Of a DNA stretch of 64,000 nt, positions 11,181 to 20,789 are shown one piece after another. The stretch's first letter is position 1; every line of letters begins with the position of its first letter. The DNA comes from Malachius bipustulatus (Eukaryota > Arthropoda > Insecta > Coleoptera > Melyridae). Location of the stretch: positions 39,090,162 through 39,154,161 of the forward strand of contig OU342637.1 of the NCBI GenBank assembly GCA_910589415.1, in the 5' to 3' direction. Under the pieces are notes generated by a model. The model was not told where the DNA came from. It saw nothing but the letters and a program-made list of their open reading frames with translations, and made no database searches. A program made the translations under genes and the position numbers.

Positions 11181-12101
11181 GGGTGCGTTCATAAAGGTCG
11201 CACAGTGTCACACTGGCGTCACAGTATCGCGCAAAACCGTTCATAAAATCAACTGGGTGTTTGCTCGCTCTGTAAACTGTCGTTCAAAAATTACGCCAAT
11301 ACGATCACTCGAGCGCTCCAGAATCGCCGTTTCCCACACACCGACGATAAACGCTCGACATGCGCATTGGGAACTATCGTAATATAATCGAATCGTAATC
11401 GTAAAGAAATCGTAAAATACTCAGGTCAAGTGACGTAAAGAATTAAAGTTTGGACTAATTTTTTTTCTTCAATTAAATTTTGAATTCCTGCTGGTTGTTT
11501 TGTTTGATCAAATAAGGGTAGGTAGGTTTGTGGTAAGATGCATAAAAGTAGTAAGTAATAAAACGCATTGATAAAATTGGTAAAGCATACAGCTGTAATG
11601 CCCGATATTACCGTTACCCCCGAGAACTACCGAGTTATCACACTGGAAAATGGTGATGTTTTACAATTATTCAGGTTATTTGTTAATATTATTATTATAC
11701 CTATTACCTATCGATGGCGAATAGCAACGCGTTATGGGGAACACGTTTGTTTACCTTCAAGCTTTATTTTTACTTCTTTGATTATCTATTTATTAAGTAT
11801 TATTTATTGGTTATGTTCTGTTCATTCGCCCAGAGACTACCCAGCAGTCGTTCCAAAATTTAAACTCACTCTGAGCACACTCGCTGACACAATCGCATCG
11901 CTCTGACGTAAATCACTCTGTTACGTACTCAGTTCCTTAATTTTATTTTATGTTTTCCATCTCGAGAATAAGAATCCCATCCCGAGTGGAAAGTTATCTT
12001 TTTAAGTTTTTTGTGCTAGAGAGATAAGATGAAACTCTCACTAAGCGCGTTCATTGCGAACAAACACACTCCAACAGGAGACTACATAAATGAACGCACC
12101 C
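11181..12101. mobile_element. 921-bp TIR DNA element with CTG target duplication
   Basis: Ends are GGGTGCGTTCAT and ATGAACGCACCC (12-bp perfect TIR). CTG lies directly outside both ends (11178-11180 and 12102-12104). Taking out the element and one CTG restores the LINE endonuclease frame. The interior is AT-rich; the only long frame (11568-11906) starts with a stretch reading VTPENYRVITLENGDVLQLF and then becomes hydrophobic, and is not clearly a gene. A 3-bp duplication fits PIF/Harbinger or Zator-type elements; not settled. Confidence 0.85.
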
Positions 12102-12119
12102 CTGGCAAGTGTTATGTCA

Positions 12120-12716
12120 ATTACATCCTGACTTCGTTTAGTGACATAATGTTGGTGTATTTCCCACATTAATTGTCTCATAGTCTGTGATTGTCTCTAA
12201 ATTGGATTTAAGGATAAATTCAAGCAATTGCTCACCTCTTTTGTTGGTGTACTTGCTGCCCCAGCTGATGTTGTGTGCGTTGCCATCGCAGCCGACCAAG
12301 AGCGGTATTCCTTTCCCGTTACAGTACTCGGCCAGCTTCTGAACTTACTTCGGGAGTGCCGATGACTTTTCATGGAAGTACGCTGATGCTACTATGATGC
12401 TGCGGTGTGAGCCATCGGTGATGTTGACCCGAATTGGCACCAAATCCCGCGTCATGAATTCTAAAAGACAAACATAATTTATGTTGTTTCTTATCAGGAT
12501 GCAGGGACTTCATTTCTGAAATCCCACATGACCTTGCAAGTCCTTACGTGGCAAGCCTCTTACCTGCCCCTTGTAGACCCAAGGTTCTTGTATTAGCACA
12601 GCGCCTAGGTATGCCCTGTCGAACACCCGAGCTATGGCAGCTGATACTCCCCTAGCGTGATGGGCGTTCAACTGGCCTATCCCAGTGACATTTGCTGCGC
12701 TAATGTTGTCCATCAC
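12120..12716 (-). pseudogene. N-terminal endonuclease of LOA-like ORF2
   Basis: The ORF2 start codon is at 12713-12711. The frame begins MDNISAANVTGIGQLNAHHA and goes on with VLIQEPWVYKGQVRGL, the first catalytic block (QEP) of AP-type endonucleases. It stops at 12510 and picks up in other frames with VGCDGNAHNISWGS (the GDxNAHH block) near 12300-12240 and TITDYETINVGNTPT near 12180. Frameshifts at about 12510 and 12150 make it dead. The upstream ORF1 stop overlaps the start as TGATG. Confidence 0.8.
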
Positions 12717-13866
12717 GCTCCGCTTGTTGGGGTGCTTGCCCCCTCAGCGAGCACGGGCTCTTCTTTAGCTGCACCTGCCTCCTCAAAGAGCATGTGCTCT
12801 TCTTCGGCTTCCGATGGTTTCTCGGTGGTGTTGCCTGTCGGTTGCTCTGTTTCTATTTTCTTCTTCTGCAGGCCATGTACGGGGATTTTCCCGAACTTGA
12901 AGAAGAGAGCGTTGCCATTCTTTTTTATGGCCTCGCAGGAAGCATCGTCGATGCCGATGTTCAGAACCCTCCCGGTGCCTTCTTCTCTATTGCTGAGAAT
13001 TTTCCACAGATTGGTGTGGGTTCCCAGATTCTGTGTTTTCACCAGACTCAGCAGTTTCTTGGGGTCGAGTCCCTGACTTCTTGGAAAGAAGAGGGTGATG
13101 TTATGCGCCTTTGGGATGTCATCCCCCAGGCACGCCACCAACTCTTCTCCTTTCCACTGATTAAGTTTCGGAGCATGCTCCTTTACCCAATCACTTCTTT
13201 CTGCTGTGAGACAGTCCAACAGCAGCATACTGGCTCGAAAGTGTATACCTTCGAACTGAAGCTTGCACGCTGCTCCTAGCGACATCTCCTCCACGATAGC
13301 ATCTTCTAGAGTGGTTAGTTCCTCCATGCTAAGTGTTTTCTCAGGATAGCCCTTGGGTAGCACGGCAATCCTGATGCATTTGACAGCGCCTGCGTAGCTG
13401 GTGGATGTCCCAGGTGAACTGGCAGTGCCGGTGTAACTACCCTTCGCTGTCATCTTTCTTTTTACGTTCGGCCTTTGAGGGGGGGGGGGGGTGATGGTTT
13501 TTGCACTCCTCTTTGCCGGCCGATTCTTGGTTTCGGATTTCTCCTCGACCTTCTTTTCAATGGCTTTTTGCCTCGCTTCCTCAGGTGTCATGCCCTGTGT
13601 AAGGTAGCGTAGGTACCATTTTACTTTGGCCCACTTAGTCCTCTTCTTCTGGGGTCATCCATGCCCCCAGGTTGACCGAGAGGGGGGAGGGGTTGCTTTC
13701 CAGGTTTCTTGAGTCGCCTGGCTTCTTCGCGTTTGGTTTCTCGCTCTCGAGGTGAGCTCGAGTGCGAGGGACCGGCTTGCTGGCTCTGGTGGGTGGCATG
13801 CCCCACTGAACCAGCAGTTTGTTTTGCGGTGATTTCCCGCGATGATTTTTGTATTTCTTTATCCAT
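12713..13866 (-). pseudogene. ORF1 of LOA-like LINE (DUF4780-like)
   Basis: The main frame 12713-13591 (292 codons) has a basic, Pro/Lys-rich N-terminus (KRSAKTITPPPPQRP, encoded by a run of about 12 G on the plus strand), then a folded domain that starts IRIAVLPKGYPEKTLSMEEL and resembles the DUF4780 domain common in insect LINE ORF1 proteins. The tail is acidic. The N-terminal part (13866-13621, MDKEIQKSSREITAKQ...) is in another frame; between them lies KWAKVKWYLRYLTQGMTPEE, in frame with the main ORF, so one frameshift lies near 13640. These proteins bind the element RNA; here it is a relic. Confidence 0.75.
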
Positions 13867-14184
13867 GTTGTTTCCACGAATAGCTAGGGAAGGGTTGTTT
13901 CACCCAAGCAGAGCCCTGCATGCAAGGGTGAGGGGTGTATACAATGGGGTGCCCCCTGGTGCCCCAAGGTTAAGTCCAGTGGTGGCTGGTCTACTATCCA
14001 GTCACGCATCCCATCAGCCTGGACTTCCACCTTAGGATTTAGGTTTTTTAGCGAGGTTGTCTCCTCTTGATTCAGGCGATTAAGCCCAGACCCCCATATC
14101 ATTCTGTCGGCGAGACGTGACCACGACAACAGATGACACGGTATATCAGAGAGTCCACAATCGAACATCTCTGGCGCCGTTATC
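13867..14184 (-). other. 5' leader of LOA-like LINE
   Basis: The 300 bp upstream of the ORF1 ATG match the plus-strand sequence 33417-33735 closely, starting at GGCGCCAGAGATG and sharing TATCTGATATACCG and CATCTGTTGTCGTGG. Two copies with the same left limit support this as the true 5' end of the family. It keeps an open frame in both copies but has no known domain; I treat it as untranslated leader. Confidence 0.65.
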
Positions 14185-15149
14185 CCGTTAACTGCATGTT
14201 ATTGCATTACTTGAATGTTGTTTGCAATTATTCAGATCAACTTTTTTGAATAAATATTTTTTATCTTGTCAGAAGTAAAGGTACTTTACTACTGTGAAGA
14301 TTCGTGTTTTTGAACAAACCTCGTATACGATTGCAAATATTTTATGTCTCACTATTTCATTTTAGGTTTCAGATGAAGGACAACTTTTTATGGAGAATAA
14401 CTTTTTTTCCTAAAATGGATAATAAAGAAGTATAATAAAACCATATGACGCTATAGAATATTTAACGTACAGGGTATTAAAAAACTGTCCTATTATAAAT
14501 AATATTGAAATGAACACTCTTTTTTCTATGCCAAGCTTTCGAATTTTATTTAATCCTTCTTCTGGGCTCTCTATAAAATGATTAACAATATTGAAATTTA
14601 GTACTGTAATGAAGTCGTGAATTTTCGCCTTCATTTAGCTTTTTGATTTTGTAAATATAAGTTTTTTCATAAATAGCGAAATACATAATTCCGTAGGTAG
14701 GTATATTAAACGGTTCCAAATTATTATTATAATTTTATAAATTCATTCGAGATATCGCGTTTTTTTTTATACACAGGAGAATTTTTAAAGAACTAAATCG
14801 AGGCAGTTGGCTTCGTATTTGAGCGATTTATCAACGACTATCAGTTGATAAAAACGCCAAAATGCACCGGGCCGGCGATAGTAAATTTCAAATCATCTTT
14901 TTATACGCAGCGTTCTTCTCAAAAAAGGTCAGATAGCCGGAGAATTCATAATGAGTCGCTATAAAAGCCGTCGGATTATTTTTGAAAATTCGACTTCACC
15001 GAGCGCACCTCGTGTAGAAGAACGCTCTGACCGCCGTGTATTTCGCCAGTCGTGTCTTACAAGTAAAGTTAATTAGTTTCGTGAGTAAGTTTGTGTTCCA
15101 ATCGAGAAAGACCGCATCCGATCATAAGGTAGGTGCCATTTAATTCATT
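14185..15149. other. AT-rich intergenic stretch with a TATA-box region
   Basis: No gene is supported. A TATAAAAG at 14960-14966 is followed 160 bp later by CATAAG-GTAGGT (donor-like GT at 15129). This could be a promoter with a short non-coding first exon, or part of an LTR; I cannot decide. The rest is low-complexity AT-rich sequence. Confidence 0.3.
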
Positions 15150-15341
15150 CCGCATTTATTTACTTGGTACTGTCGTCGTCATTGTCATCCATCATCACTC
15201 ATCTCCCCGGCTTTTCATTACTCCCCGCCCGTTCCCGTTATAGCTTACTAGTTGTAGTAGTATGGTGGGTTGGGATGGTACACCCCAAGCGACTAGGCCA
15301 CCGAGGGCCCTTTTCGCCGTACCCGAACCATGGTGAAACTC

Positions 15342-16838
15342 CTACTCGAACCTCCCCGACCTTTTAATAAAGGCCAGAAGGTTGTTGTATGAGAGGAGTT
15401 TCATTTCTTCCTCTTGTAGCTCCTCAGACCCAAAGATGTTGAGCCTAAGGTTGCTGTATACCTCGCATACGCCTACATAATGGTGGGAGTCCTCGTCATC
15501 CATTCCGCATTTAGGGCAGACCGGGTCCCGAGTGACCCCCATCACTTGCAGGTGTCTGTTCAGACTGCTGTGACCGGTGAGAACCCCGACTAGTAGTCTG
15601 AGTTCCTTCCGGCTCATTCTGGACATGCTGGTCCATCTGTTTTCGATCGGACCGGCCAGAAACAGCCTGGCTTGTCTGCAGCCTGGTGCTGTTTCCCATT
15701 GGTTCTCTAAACCCTTGCGAGTCCATTCTTTTATAGATTCTTTGAGAAGATTTTTGGTCAGACCCAGGACGGGCTCCGGCCCACAAAAGGTTTCCCTGGT
15801 CCCGAGCTTCGCGTAGTGATCTGCTAGCTCATTGCCTGGTACACCTGAGTGTGCAGGAACCCACACGATATGCACCGATTTTCTGTCCGCCAGTCTGTTC
15901 AGCGTCTCGACACACTCCTGGACCAGTGGGGAGCTGGTTCCGTGTGTGCCCAGCGCTTTCGCGGCGGCCTGACTATCCGTGCATAATATGTATATCGTCC
16001 GTTCCCTGGCTTCTGTTATCTGCTCCAATCTAACTGCTTGCAGGATAGCGTAAATCTCCGCCTGGAAGACGGTTGCGGTGGACCCAAGAGGAAAGGATCT
16101 TCCCAGTTTCCGTCCAGCCAGGTAGAGCCCCGCTCCTGTGTAGCCATTTTTGTTCCTGCAGCCGTCTGTGAAACAAACTAGTCCTCCTGGTTCGAAGGCT
16201 ACCTCCCTTTTTTCCCACTTTTCCTTTTCAGGAATTTGCAGGGTAAATTTCTTGTTTTCTCTGTTGTTCCTTGTTTTTGAGGTAGACATAAGGTTTGAGA
16301 TTGGTATCTCCATCTCGGTAACCTTGGCTATCTCTGTGTGTCCTTTGTATCCTCCGTCTTTCCATAGTCCCGAATCACGCATTCTTAAGTGGGCCGCCAT
16401 GGCCTCCCCTTTTATCCAAATGGGAAGCGGTGGCAGCTCCAGAATGACTTTCAGGGCTGCTGACGGGGTGGTTCTCATTGCACCTGTTATTAACAAACTG
16501 GCGAGCCGTTGGAGCTTAGCTAGCCTGTTTGTGACGGTATTGCTAGTGGTTGTTTTCCACCAGACCACCGAACCATAGCTGATTCTTGGTCTGATGATGG
16601 CCGTGTATAACCAGTGCATTATCTTCGGTTTTAGCCCCCACACCTTGCCTATTGTCCCTCTTAGCTGCCATAGAGATGCCACAGTTTTTGTGACTATTCT
16701 GTCAATCTGTGGCCTCCAGGTCAGTTTTTCGTCTAGTACCCCAAGGTATTTGGCCTCCCCACTAAGAGTTAAGAGTTTGCCGAACAGCTTGGGTGGTTTA
16801 AATCCTCTTTTTTCCCTTCTCCTTGTGAAGAGGACCAT
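15342..16838 (-). CDS. LINE ORF2 C-terminal half: RT thumb, RNase H, zinc tail
   Basis: An open 498-codon frame. Residues 1-170 are the RT thumb and connection (SGEAKYLGVLDEKLTW, then RISYGSVVWW). RNase H spans about 225-360: FTDGC (first Asp), VFQAEIYAIL (Glu), CTDSQAA (second Asp), then VPAHSGVPGNELAD (His and last Asp), so every catalytic residue is present. After that comes a GPEPVLGL linker and a C-terminal zinc-binding tail CPKCGMDDEDSHHYVGVC. It normally removes RNA from the cDNA hybrid. The start shown is simply the first Met; the real protein is continuous with the RT, which is separated by a frameshift near 16850. Same family as 33880-34365 and 43868-44120. Confidence 0.85.
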   Translation of the reverse strand: MVLFTRRREKRGFKPPKLFGKLLTLSGEAKYLGVLDEKLTWRPQIDRIVTKTVASLWQLRGTIGKVWGLKPKIMHWLYTAIIRPRISYGSVVWWKTTTSNTVTNRLAKLQRLASLLITGAMRTTPSAALKVILELPPLPIWIKGEAMAAHLRMRDSGLWKDGGYKGHTEIAKVTEMEIPISNLMSTSKTRNNRENKKFTLQIPEKEKWEKREVAFEPGGLVCFTDGCRNKNGYTGAGLYLAGRKLGRSFPLGSTATVFQAEIYAILQAVRLEQITEARERTIYILCTDSQAAAKALGTHGTSSPLVQECVETLNRLADRKSVHIVWVPAHSGVPGNELADHYAKLGTRETFCGPEPVLGLTKNLLKESIKEWTRKGLENQWETAPGCRQARLFLAGPIENRWTSMSRMSRKELRLLVGVLTGHSSLNRHLQVMGVTRDPVCPKCGMDDEDSHHYVGVCEVYSNLRLNIFGSEELQEEEMKLLSYNNLLAFIKRSGRFE

Positions 16839-16861
16839 GTCGGTCTTTCCGGGGTTAATGG

Positions 16862-17623
16862 TCAGCCCGGCCTCTTCACACTCTGCATGCGATCGCAGAC
16901 CACGCTTAGGAATTGGCCGGTTACTACAACCAGCCCGTCGTCAGCGTATGCCTGTGCATACAGTCCGTCATCTGTCGGGCGCTTTAGGAGGCCGTCCATG
17001 ATCAGGCACCACAGGTGAGGTGATAGGCAGCTGCCTTGGGGGCATCCACCACTCACCGCAATGCCCACTCGAACTTCTCCTGCACCCGACGACACCTGCC
17101 TGCTTTCGATCGCTGAAGCAATCCAGTTTATCAGGACCGGGGGGGGGGTACCTCTGGATTGCAGCTCTGTGCATATGGTTTTTGTTCTTACCTTGTCAAA
17201 AGCGCCTTCCACATCAAAGAAAATGGCCAAGGCCCAGTTCCCGTGATGCAGCGCTTTTTCAATTTCTCTAGTCACTGCGTGTAGGGCAGTTTCTGTGGAT
17301 CTTTGCTTCAGGTAAGCATGTTGACCCTTGTTAAACGGGAACTCACGCAGTGTGTTTTCTATCAGGTATCTGTCGACTATCCTTTCTAGCATTTTAAGCA
17401 TGAATGACTTAGCTAAAGTGTAGTCCTCTTTTCCTTGTTTGGGAATGAAAACCACGTTTGCTTTCCTCCATGCCTGGGGCACATATTCCGTTGCTAGACT
17501 AGCCCGGAATATGTCTCTCACGCTGGGGAGAATCGTTTCCAGGCCCGCCTGCAGCAATGCTGGGAAAATGCCATCAGGTCCTGCTGTCTTGTATGGACGG
17601 AACTCTTTGCTTACCCTTCGCAT
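16862..17623 (-). pseudogene. LOA-like LINE reverse transcriptase
   Basis: A 253-codon frame with RT blocks in order: GPDGIFPALLQAG, NVVFIPKQGKEDY, QHAYLKQRSTETAL, FFDVEGAFDKV (first catalytic Asp), GCPQGSCLSPHLW and YADDGLVV (catalytic Asp pair). It is short of the usual block between KSF and LKMLER, where a SFRPISLTSF-type segment is expected, suggesting a small deletion. A frameshift near 16865 parts it from the following thumb/RNase H frame. Upstream coding, interrupted by one stop near 17760, runs to 17858. Confidence 0.85.
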
Positions 17624-17858
17624 GACCTCGACATTTACCAGACTTTCGGCTAGCTGCCAGTCCGAAGCTGGCTCCGCTCGCCTTTCTGAGTCGACTTGGT
17701 CTGTTCCCGGGAAGTGGATTCTGAGGAGGTGCTCAATTGTTTCCTCCTCAGTTTCTGTCTAGGTTCCGTCCTCTTTCTTGATCGAGCCTAATTCGGTGCG
17801 TTTTGAGGCACTGAGCAATTTGCTTACTAGTGCAAACAAGGTAAGGTTGCGTTCTCGG

Positions 17859-18290
17859 GACGTCGTTACAGGCTTGGCTTTGGTCAGGGGTAATTACGTC
17901 TCGGGTCACAACCGGTCCGGTGTGCGCGGAGTGGCACTCGCACTAGCAAGCAGTCCCCCGTGACCGTCTACGATTTCAGGCTCGGCTTTGGTCGAGGGAA
18001 ATCGCGGGACGAGGACGAGACTAGCGAAATACCCCCTCCCCCCTCACTGCTCACACAGGTCGTTCTCTGGAGGCGTCGTTTCAGGCCTGGCTTTGGTCAG
18101 GGGTCGCGACGACTTGAGGTAAGACTTGGGAGTGCGCAGGAGGGCCACTCATTACACCGTCACCGCCGTTAGGTAACAAAGGCCTCGCTCTCAATCCCGA
18201 TTTCAGGCTTGGCTTTGGTCAGGCGAAATCGTAGGTTGCGTGCGGTGCCTGGTACCGGTCAAGTATCAGCCCTTACCTGGAGTCCTATAA
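17859..18290. repeat. Tandem dimer carrying four hairpins with a constant loop
   Basis: Four copies of AGGCTTGGCTTTGGTCAGG (with small changes) begin at 17870, 17978, 18083 and 18205. Each is enclosed by short complementary flanks: GACGTCGTTAC/GTAATTACGTC, CGATTTC/GAAATCG, GTCGT/ACGAC and CGATTTC/GAAATCG. The intervening sequences also repeat (GTGCGC followed by a CACTC block at about 17920 and 18130), so the whole is a dimer of about 215-bp units with two hairpins each. GC content is higher than in the surroundings. It sits directly at the 5' truncation point of the minus-strand LINE and is probably another element. Function unknown. Confidence 0.6.
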
Positions 18291-18531
18291 CCATGTACTC
18301 TTAACCACCGTATAAGACGACGCGGCACCGCATGGCCTCACCACGCCGCCGAAGTAAGATTTGTGTTATCCGCCGGTCTTAAACTCTCCGTCGCTCATAG
18401 CCAACTACTCTCGCCCGTTTAACGCTTTGCTCTGCCCGTGCGACAGTGCCCTTCTAAGTATCTGTCACTCCATGTAATATTTGTCATTTAATTTGATAAG
18501 ATATTGTCATTCCTGCTCGCCTGCTGCGTCA

Positions 18532-18561
18532 GGTCAGGTCAGGTCAGGTCAGGTCAGGTCT
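18532..18561 (+). repeat. (TCAGG)6 array
   Basis: Six perfect TCAGG units in a row at the end of a 700-bp non-coding, GC-richer stretch. TCAGG is the telomeric repeat of many beetles. Here it is interstitial, either a retroelement tail or a remnant of telomere-type sequence. Confidence 0.85.
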
Positions 18562-19952
18562 AACTTCAAAAATAAAGCTGCAAGTGAAGATTCCCTACTA
18601 ATGGGACACTCGGTATAATATTTTGTATGTCGAAAATTGGAATACAGGTAGACCGAATGCGGAATGAAAGCAACATGTACATTACAGATTTTCAGAAACG
18701 TTAATCTATGTATATACCAGTCCTGAAGCAATAAGATGGCGAAAAGGTGGAAGTTAGTTGTTTAATAGACATCGGTTATCGTAATTAAACAGGTATTTGA
18801 TTTATTATGGCTTTGTTTATTTATTATGTAGACTTAGGCTTGTTGTTTTCATTCCTAATTCGGTCTACCAAGAATTTTGAGGCATCTGCAGCAAAAAATT
18901 GTTATGCTAGTCATTTTAACTAATATACCCAGGATATACATCACACATGAGGGGTATTTTTCCCACATTAGGTACTTAATCTGCAGATATTCTGGATATT
19001 CCATGCTACTTGGGTAATTTGCAATATTTTCATTTTTCCATCTATCATAAACGTTTATAATTATTATCTTCGTTTTGTTATCTTAAGACAATCCTAAAAT
19101 AGCCATTGCCGCCTTTGGCATAGGTATATAAAATGATCATCAGCCAGCACACAAGCAGTTTCGCTTTTTACAGAAGCTGTATGACTTCAAAGTTAATATA
19201 GCAACTAAGGTTATTTTTTAAATTTTCCAATTATTTGCATAAACATGGATATGCACTCTCGCATTCGTTTGTTGAAGTATAGTATCTACATTCTGGTGCC
19301 TAGAGTTTATTACGTTAACGTACCTTCATGACTAAAATACTTTTCTCCTGTGAATACTGCTCTCGAGGGAATGATGTGTACCAGTCCCACCTACAGAAAC
19401 AAACTAAACATGACAGGTTATAATTTGCACTTTAGATACACCGTAACCCAGCTTAGTTTGGCTGAAAATACACCGGTTTCCCATTATTATTCACCTAAAC
19501 ACTATTTAACACGATTTAATTATCACAATAATGGCGCAAAATTAATCAAAGGTCGATTTTGATAAAGTAGGAAAATCTTCGCCTGCTTACTTCTGTAAAA
19601 ATAAGTATTCAAATCACTAGAAAATGAGTGGTTTTTTTAAAAACGTTCCACAAAACTAAAGAAGTTAATATTCATATTATGTAAGTATACAGGGTGATAA
19701 TGAATACGTGTTATACACTCATGTAATAATTAACCCGAGCGCACACGCACACCCCCACCCAACCCCGTTACGTATGGATTGAAGTGGTAGTATAGATATA
19801 TTCGTTTGAAATTACAAATTGCAGATTGAATAATTGACAGGTTGTTTAGTTTATTAAATTACATATCATTAGTTTCGTCGATCATGGGGAAAAGAACGGT
19901 CTGTAGGATATGCTAAGGTATCGAATTCACCCTGGGTATTATTTTTTTTAAG
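18562..19952. other. Mostly empty AT-rich stretch
   Basis: A worn CAGGGTG-type end lies near 18600-18618 (GGGACACTCGGTATA) and another at 19690 (TATACAGGGTGATAAT). A TATATAAAA at 19125-19133 followed by a CAGCCAGCACACAAGCAG leader could be a core promoter, but no convincing coding start follows. Otherwise I see nothing. Confidence 0.4.
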
Positions 19953-20069
19953 CTTTTTGAACCGAGCGATTTAGCCGAAAACTTAATTTGTCTCGAAAAG
20001 CTGCAGGATAAGGTCCACACCAGGCTCACAAAAGGACTGGCGGACTCCTTTGACAATGCCAAGATTGGG
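19953..20069 (+). CDS. Candidate internal exon of a split host gene
   Basis: A strong acceptor (ATTATTTTTTTTAAG, AG at 19951-19952) precedes 39 open codons beginning LFEPSDLAENLICLEK, continuing with VHTRLTKGLA and ending in FDNAKIG. A good donor follows (GGG-GTAGGT, GT at 20070). The length is an exact multiple of three. Codon choice is mixed and GC-richer than the surroundings, as expected for coding sequence. The pattern of a helix followed by KIG recalls the first helix of a RhoGEF (DH) domain, but this is a weak resemblance. No neighbouring exon was found nearby; the next would lie beyond the transposons. Without an alignment I would call it probable coding, function unknown. Confidence 0.5.
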
Positions 20070-20070
20070 G

Positions 20071-20789
20071 TAGGTACCTGGAAGAGGAACTTACTTACCT
20101 TGTTTAATTTGATTGTCTTAGTTCATCTAATAAATTCGCCCTTAGGGCAATTTTTCACTTATTTAGTTCCCATTTAAGGCTTAAAATGACTAGCAAGGCC
20201 TTTGAGCCTGAATCTCCAAAATTGATTTTCGGCTCTAGTGTGACTAGATATGAAAACAGAACATTTTCCTTAACTATTTATTTCAATAGTAATAAAATTA
20301 ATAAAATAGTTTCTTCAGATATATTCATTCTTGTTTACAAACCACTAAGATAGAACTCTAGAGAATGTATACACAGTGACCAAAATACAACATTGAAAAT
20401 TAAAAGAATTGAACCTACCTACTTCATCCAAGTGATTTTTTTGCAGAATAAAATATTTTTTTTAGTGCACCAGCTTCCTTTCTTTGAGCTAGTATCTTAT
20501 TCTACTGAAACTTTTTTTTGACCCGTTTGTAGTAAGGTAAAGTGTCTTACCGACACTGACGCTTCGCAATGGAGTTATTATTTTTATTCCTGTAAGGATA
20601 TAAAATGGCCCTCCTAAAGCCTAAGTCCAATTTGACCCTTCTAACCTCTTTTACTTGCCTTCGGTAATAGATTAGCTTCCGCCTTAACCTGCAATCAAGG
20701 CTCTCTAAGCCCTTTAAGTAATCCTTACTCGCGATTTATTTCTCAAATTTTATTAATCTGATTTTCACCCTAACTCTCGACTACTATTA
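20071..20789. other. AT-rich stretch, probable intron
   Basis: No ORF, repeat or RNA gene recognised. If the exon at 19953-20069 is real this is intron sequence. Confidence 0.3.

Larger units (their letters stand above)
9955..14184 (-). mobile_element. LOA-like LINE, minus strand, 3' end missing
   Basis: Reading right to left: a 5' leader (about 14184-13867) that is shared with the plus-strand copy at 33417, ORF1 (13866-12713), endonuclease (12713-12120 and 11176-11010) and reverse transcriptase (10532-9955). The endonuclease is split by a 921-bp DNA element at 11181-12101. RT blocks include KSPGVDGIFPALLQ, SFRPICLTSFLL and, in another frame, FLDIEGAFDN. The element ends abruptly inside the RT at about 9955, so its 3' half was lost after insertion. 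Clade LOA/R1-group is inferred from the RT wording and from the RNase H-bearing sister at 15342. Confidence 0.85.
15150..17858 (-). mobile_element. LOA-like LINE, 5' truncated, minus strand
   Basis: Carries the RT (17858-16862), thumb/connection and RNase H (16838-15342) and a 3' UTR down to about 15150, where TTTATTTACT on the plus strand gives AATAAA on the minus strand. The coding sequence stops at about 17858 in the linker (LTLFALVSKLLSAS), the point of 5' truncation, typical of incomplete target-primed reverse transcription. Much less damaged than its neighbours, so a younger copy. Confidence 0.88.

Noticed and set aside
11568..11906. 112-codon frame inside the 921-bp DNA element as a transposon gene
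   Set aside because: After 25 protein-like residues it becomes random hydrophobic sequence; no transposase or Myb motif.
12657..13279. Plus-strand frames of 139 and 161 codons
   Set aside because: Shadows of the minus-strand LINE ORF1; no domain on this strand.
15511..17271. Several plus- and minus-strand frames overlapping the LOA-like ORF2
   Set aside because: Antisense or out-of-frame shadows of the RT/RNase H coding sequence.
18530..18565. A true telomere end within the window
   Set aside because: Only six units, with ordinary sequence on both sides.
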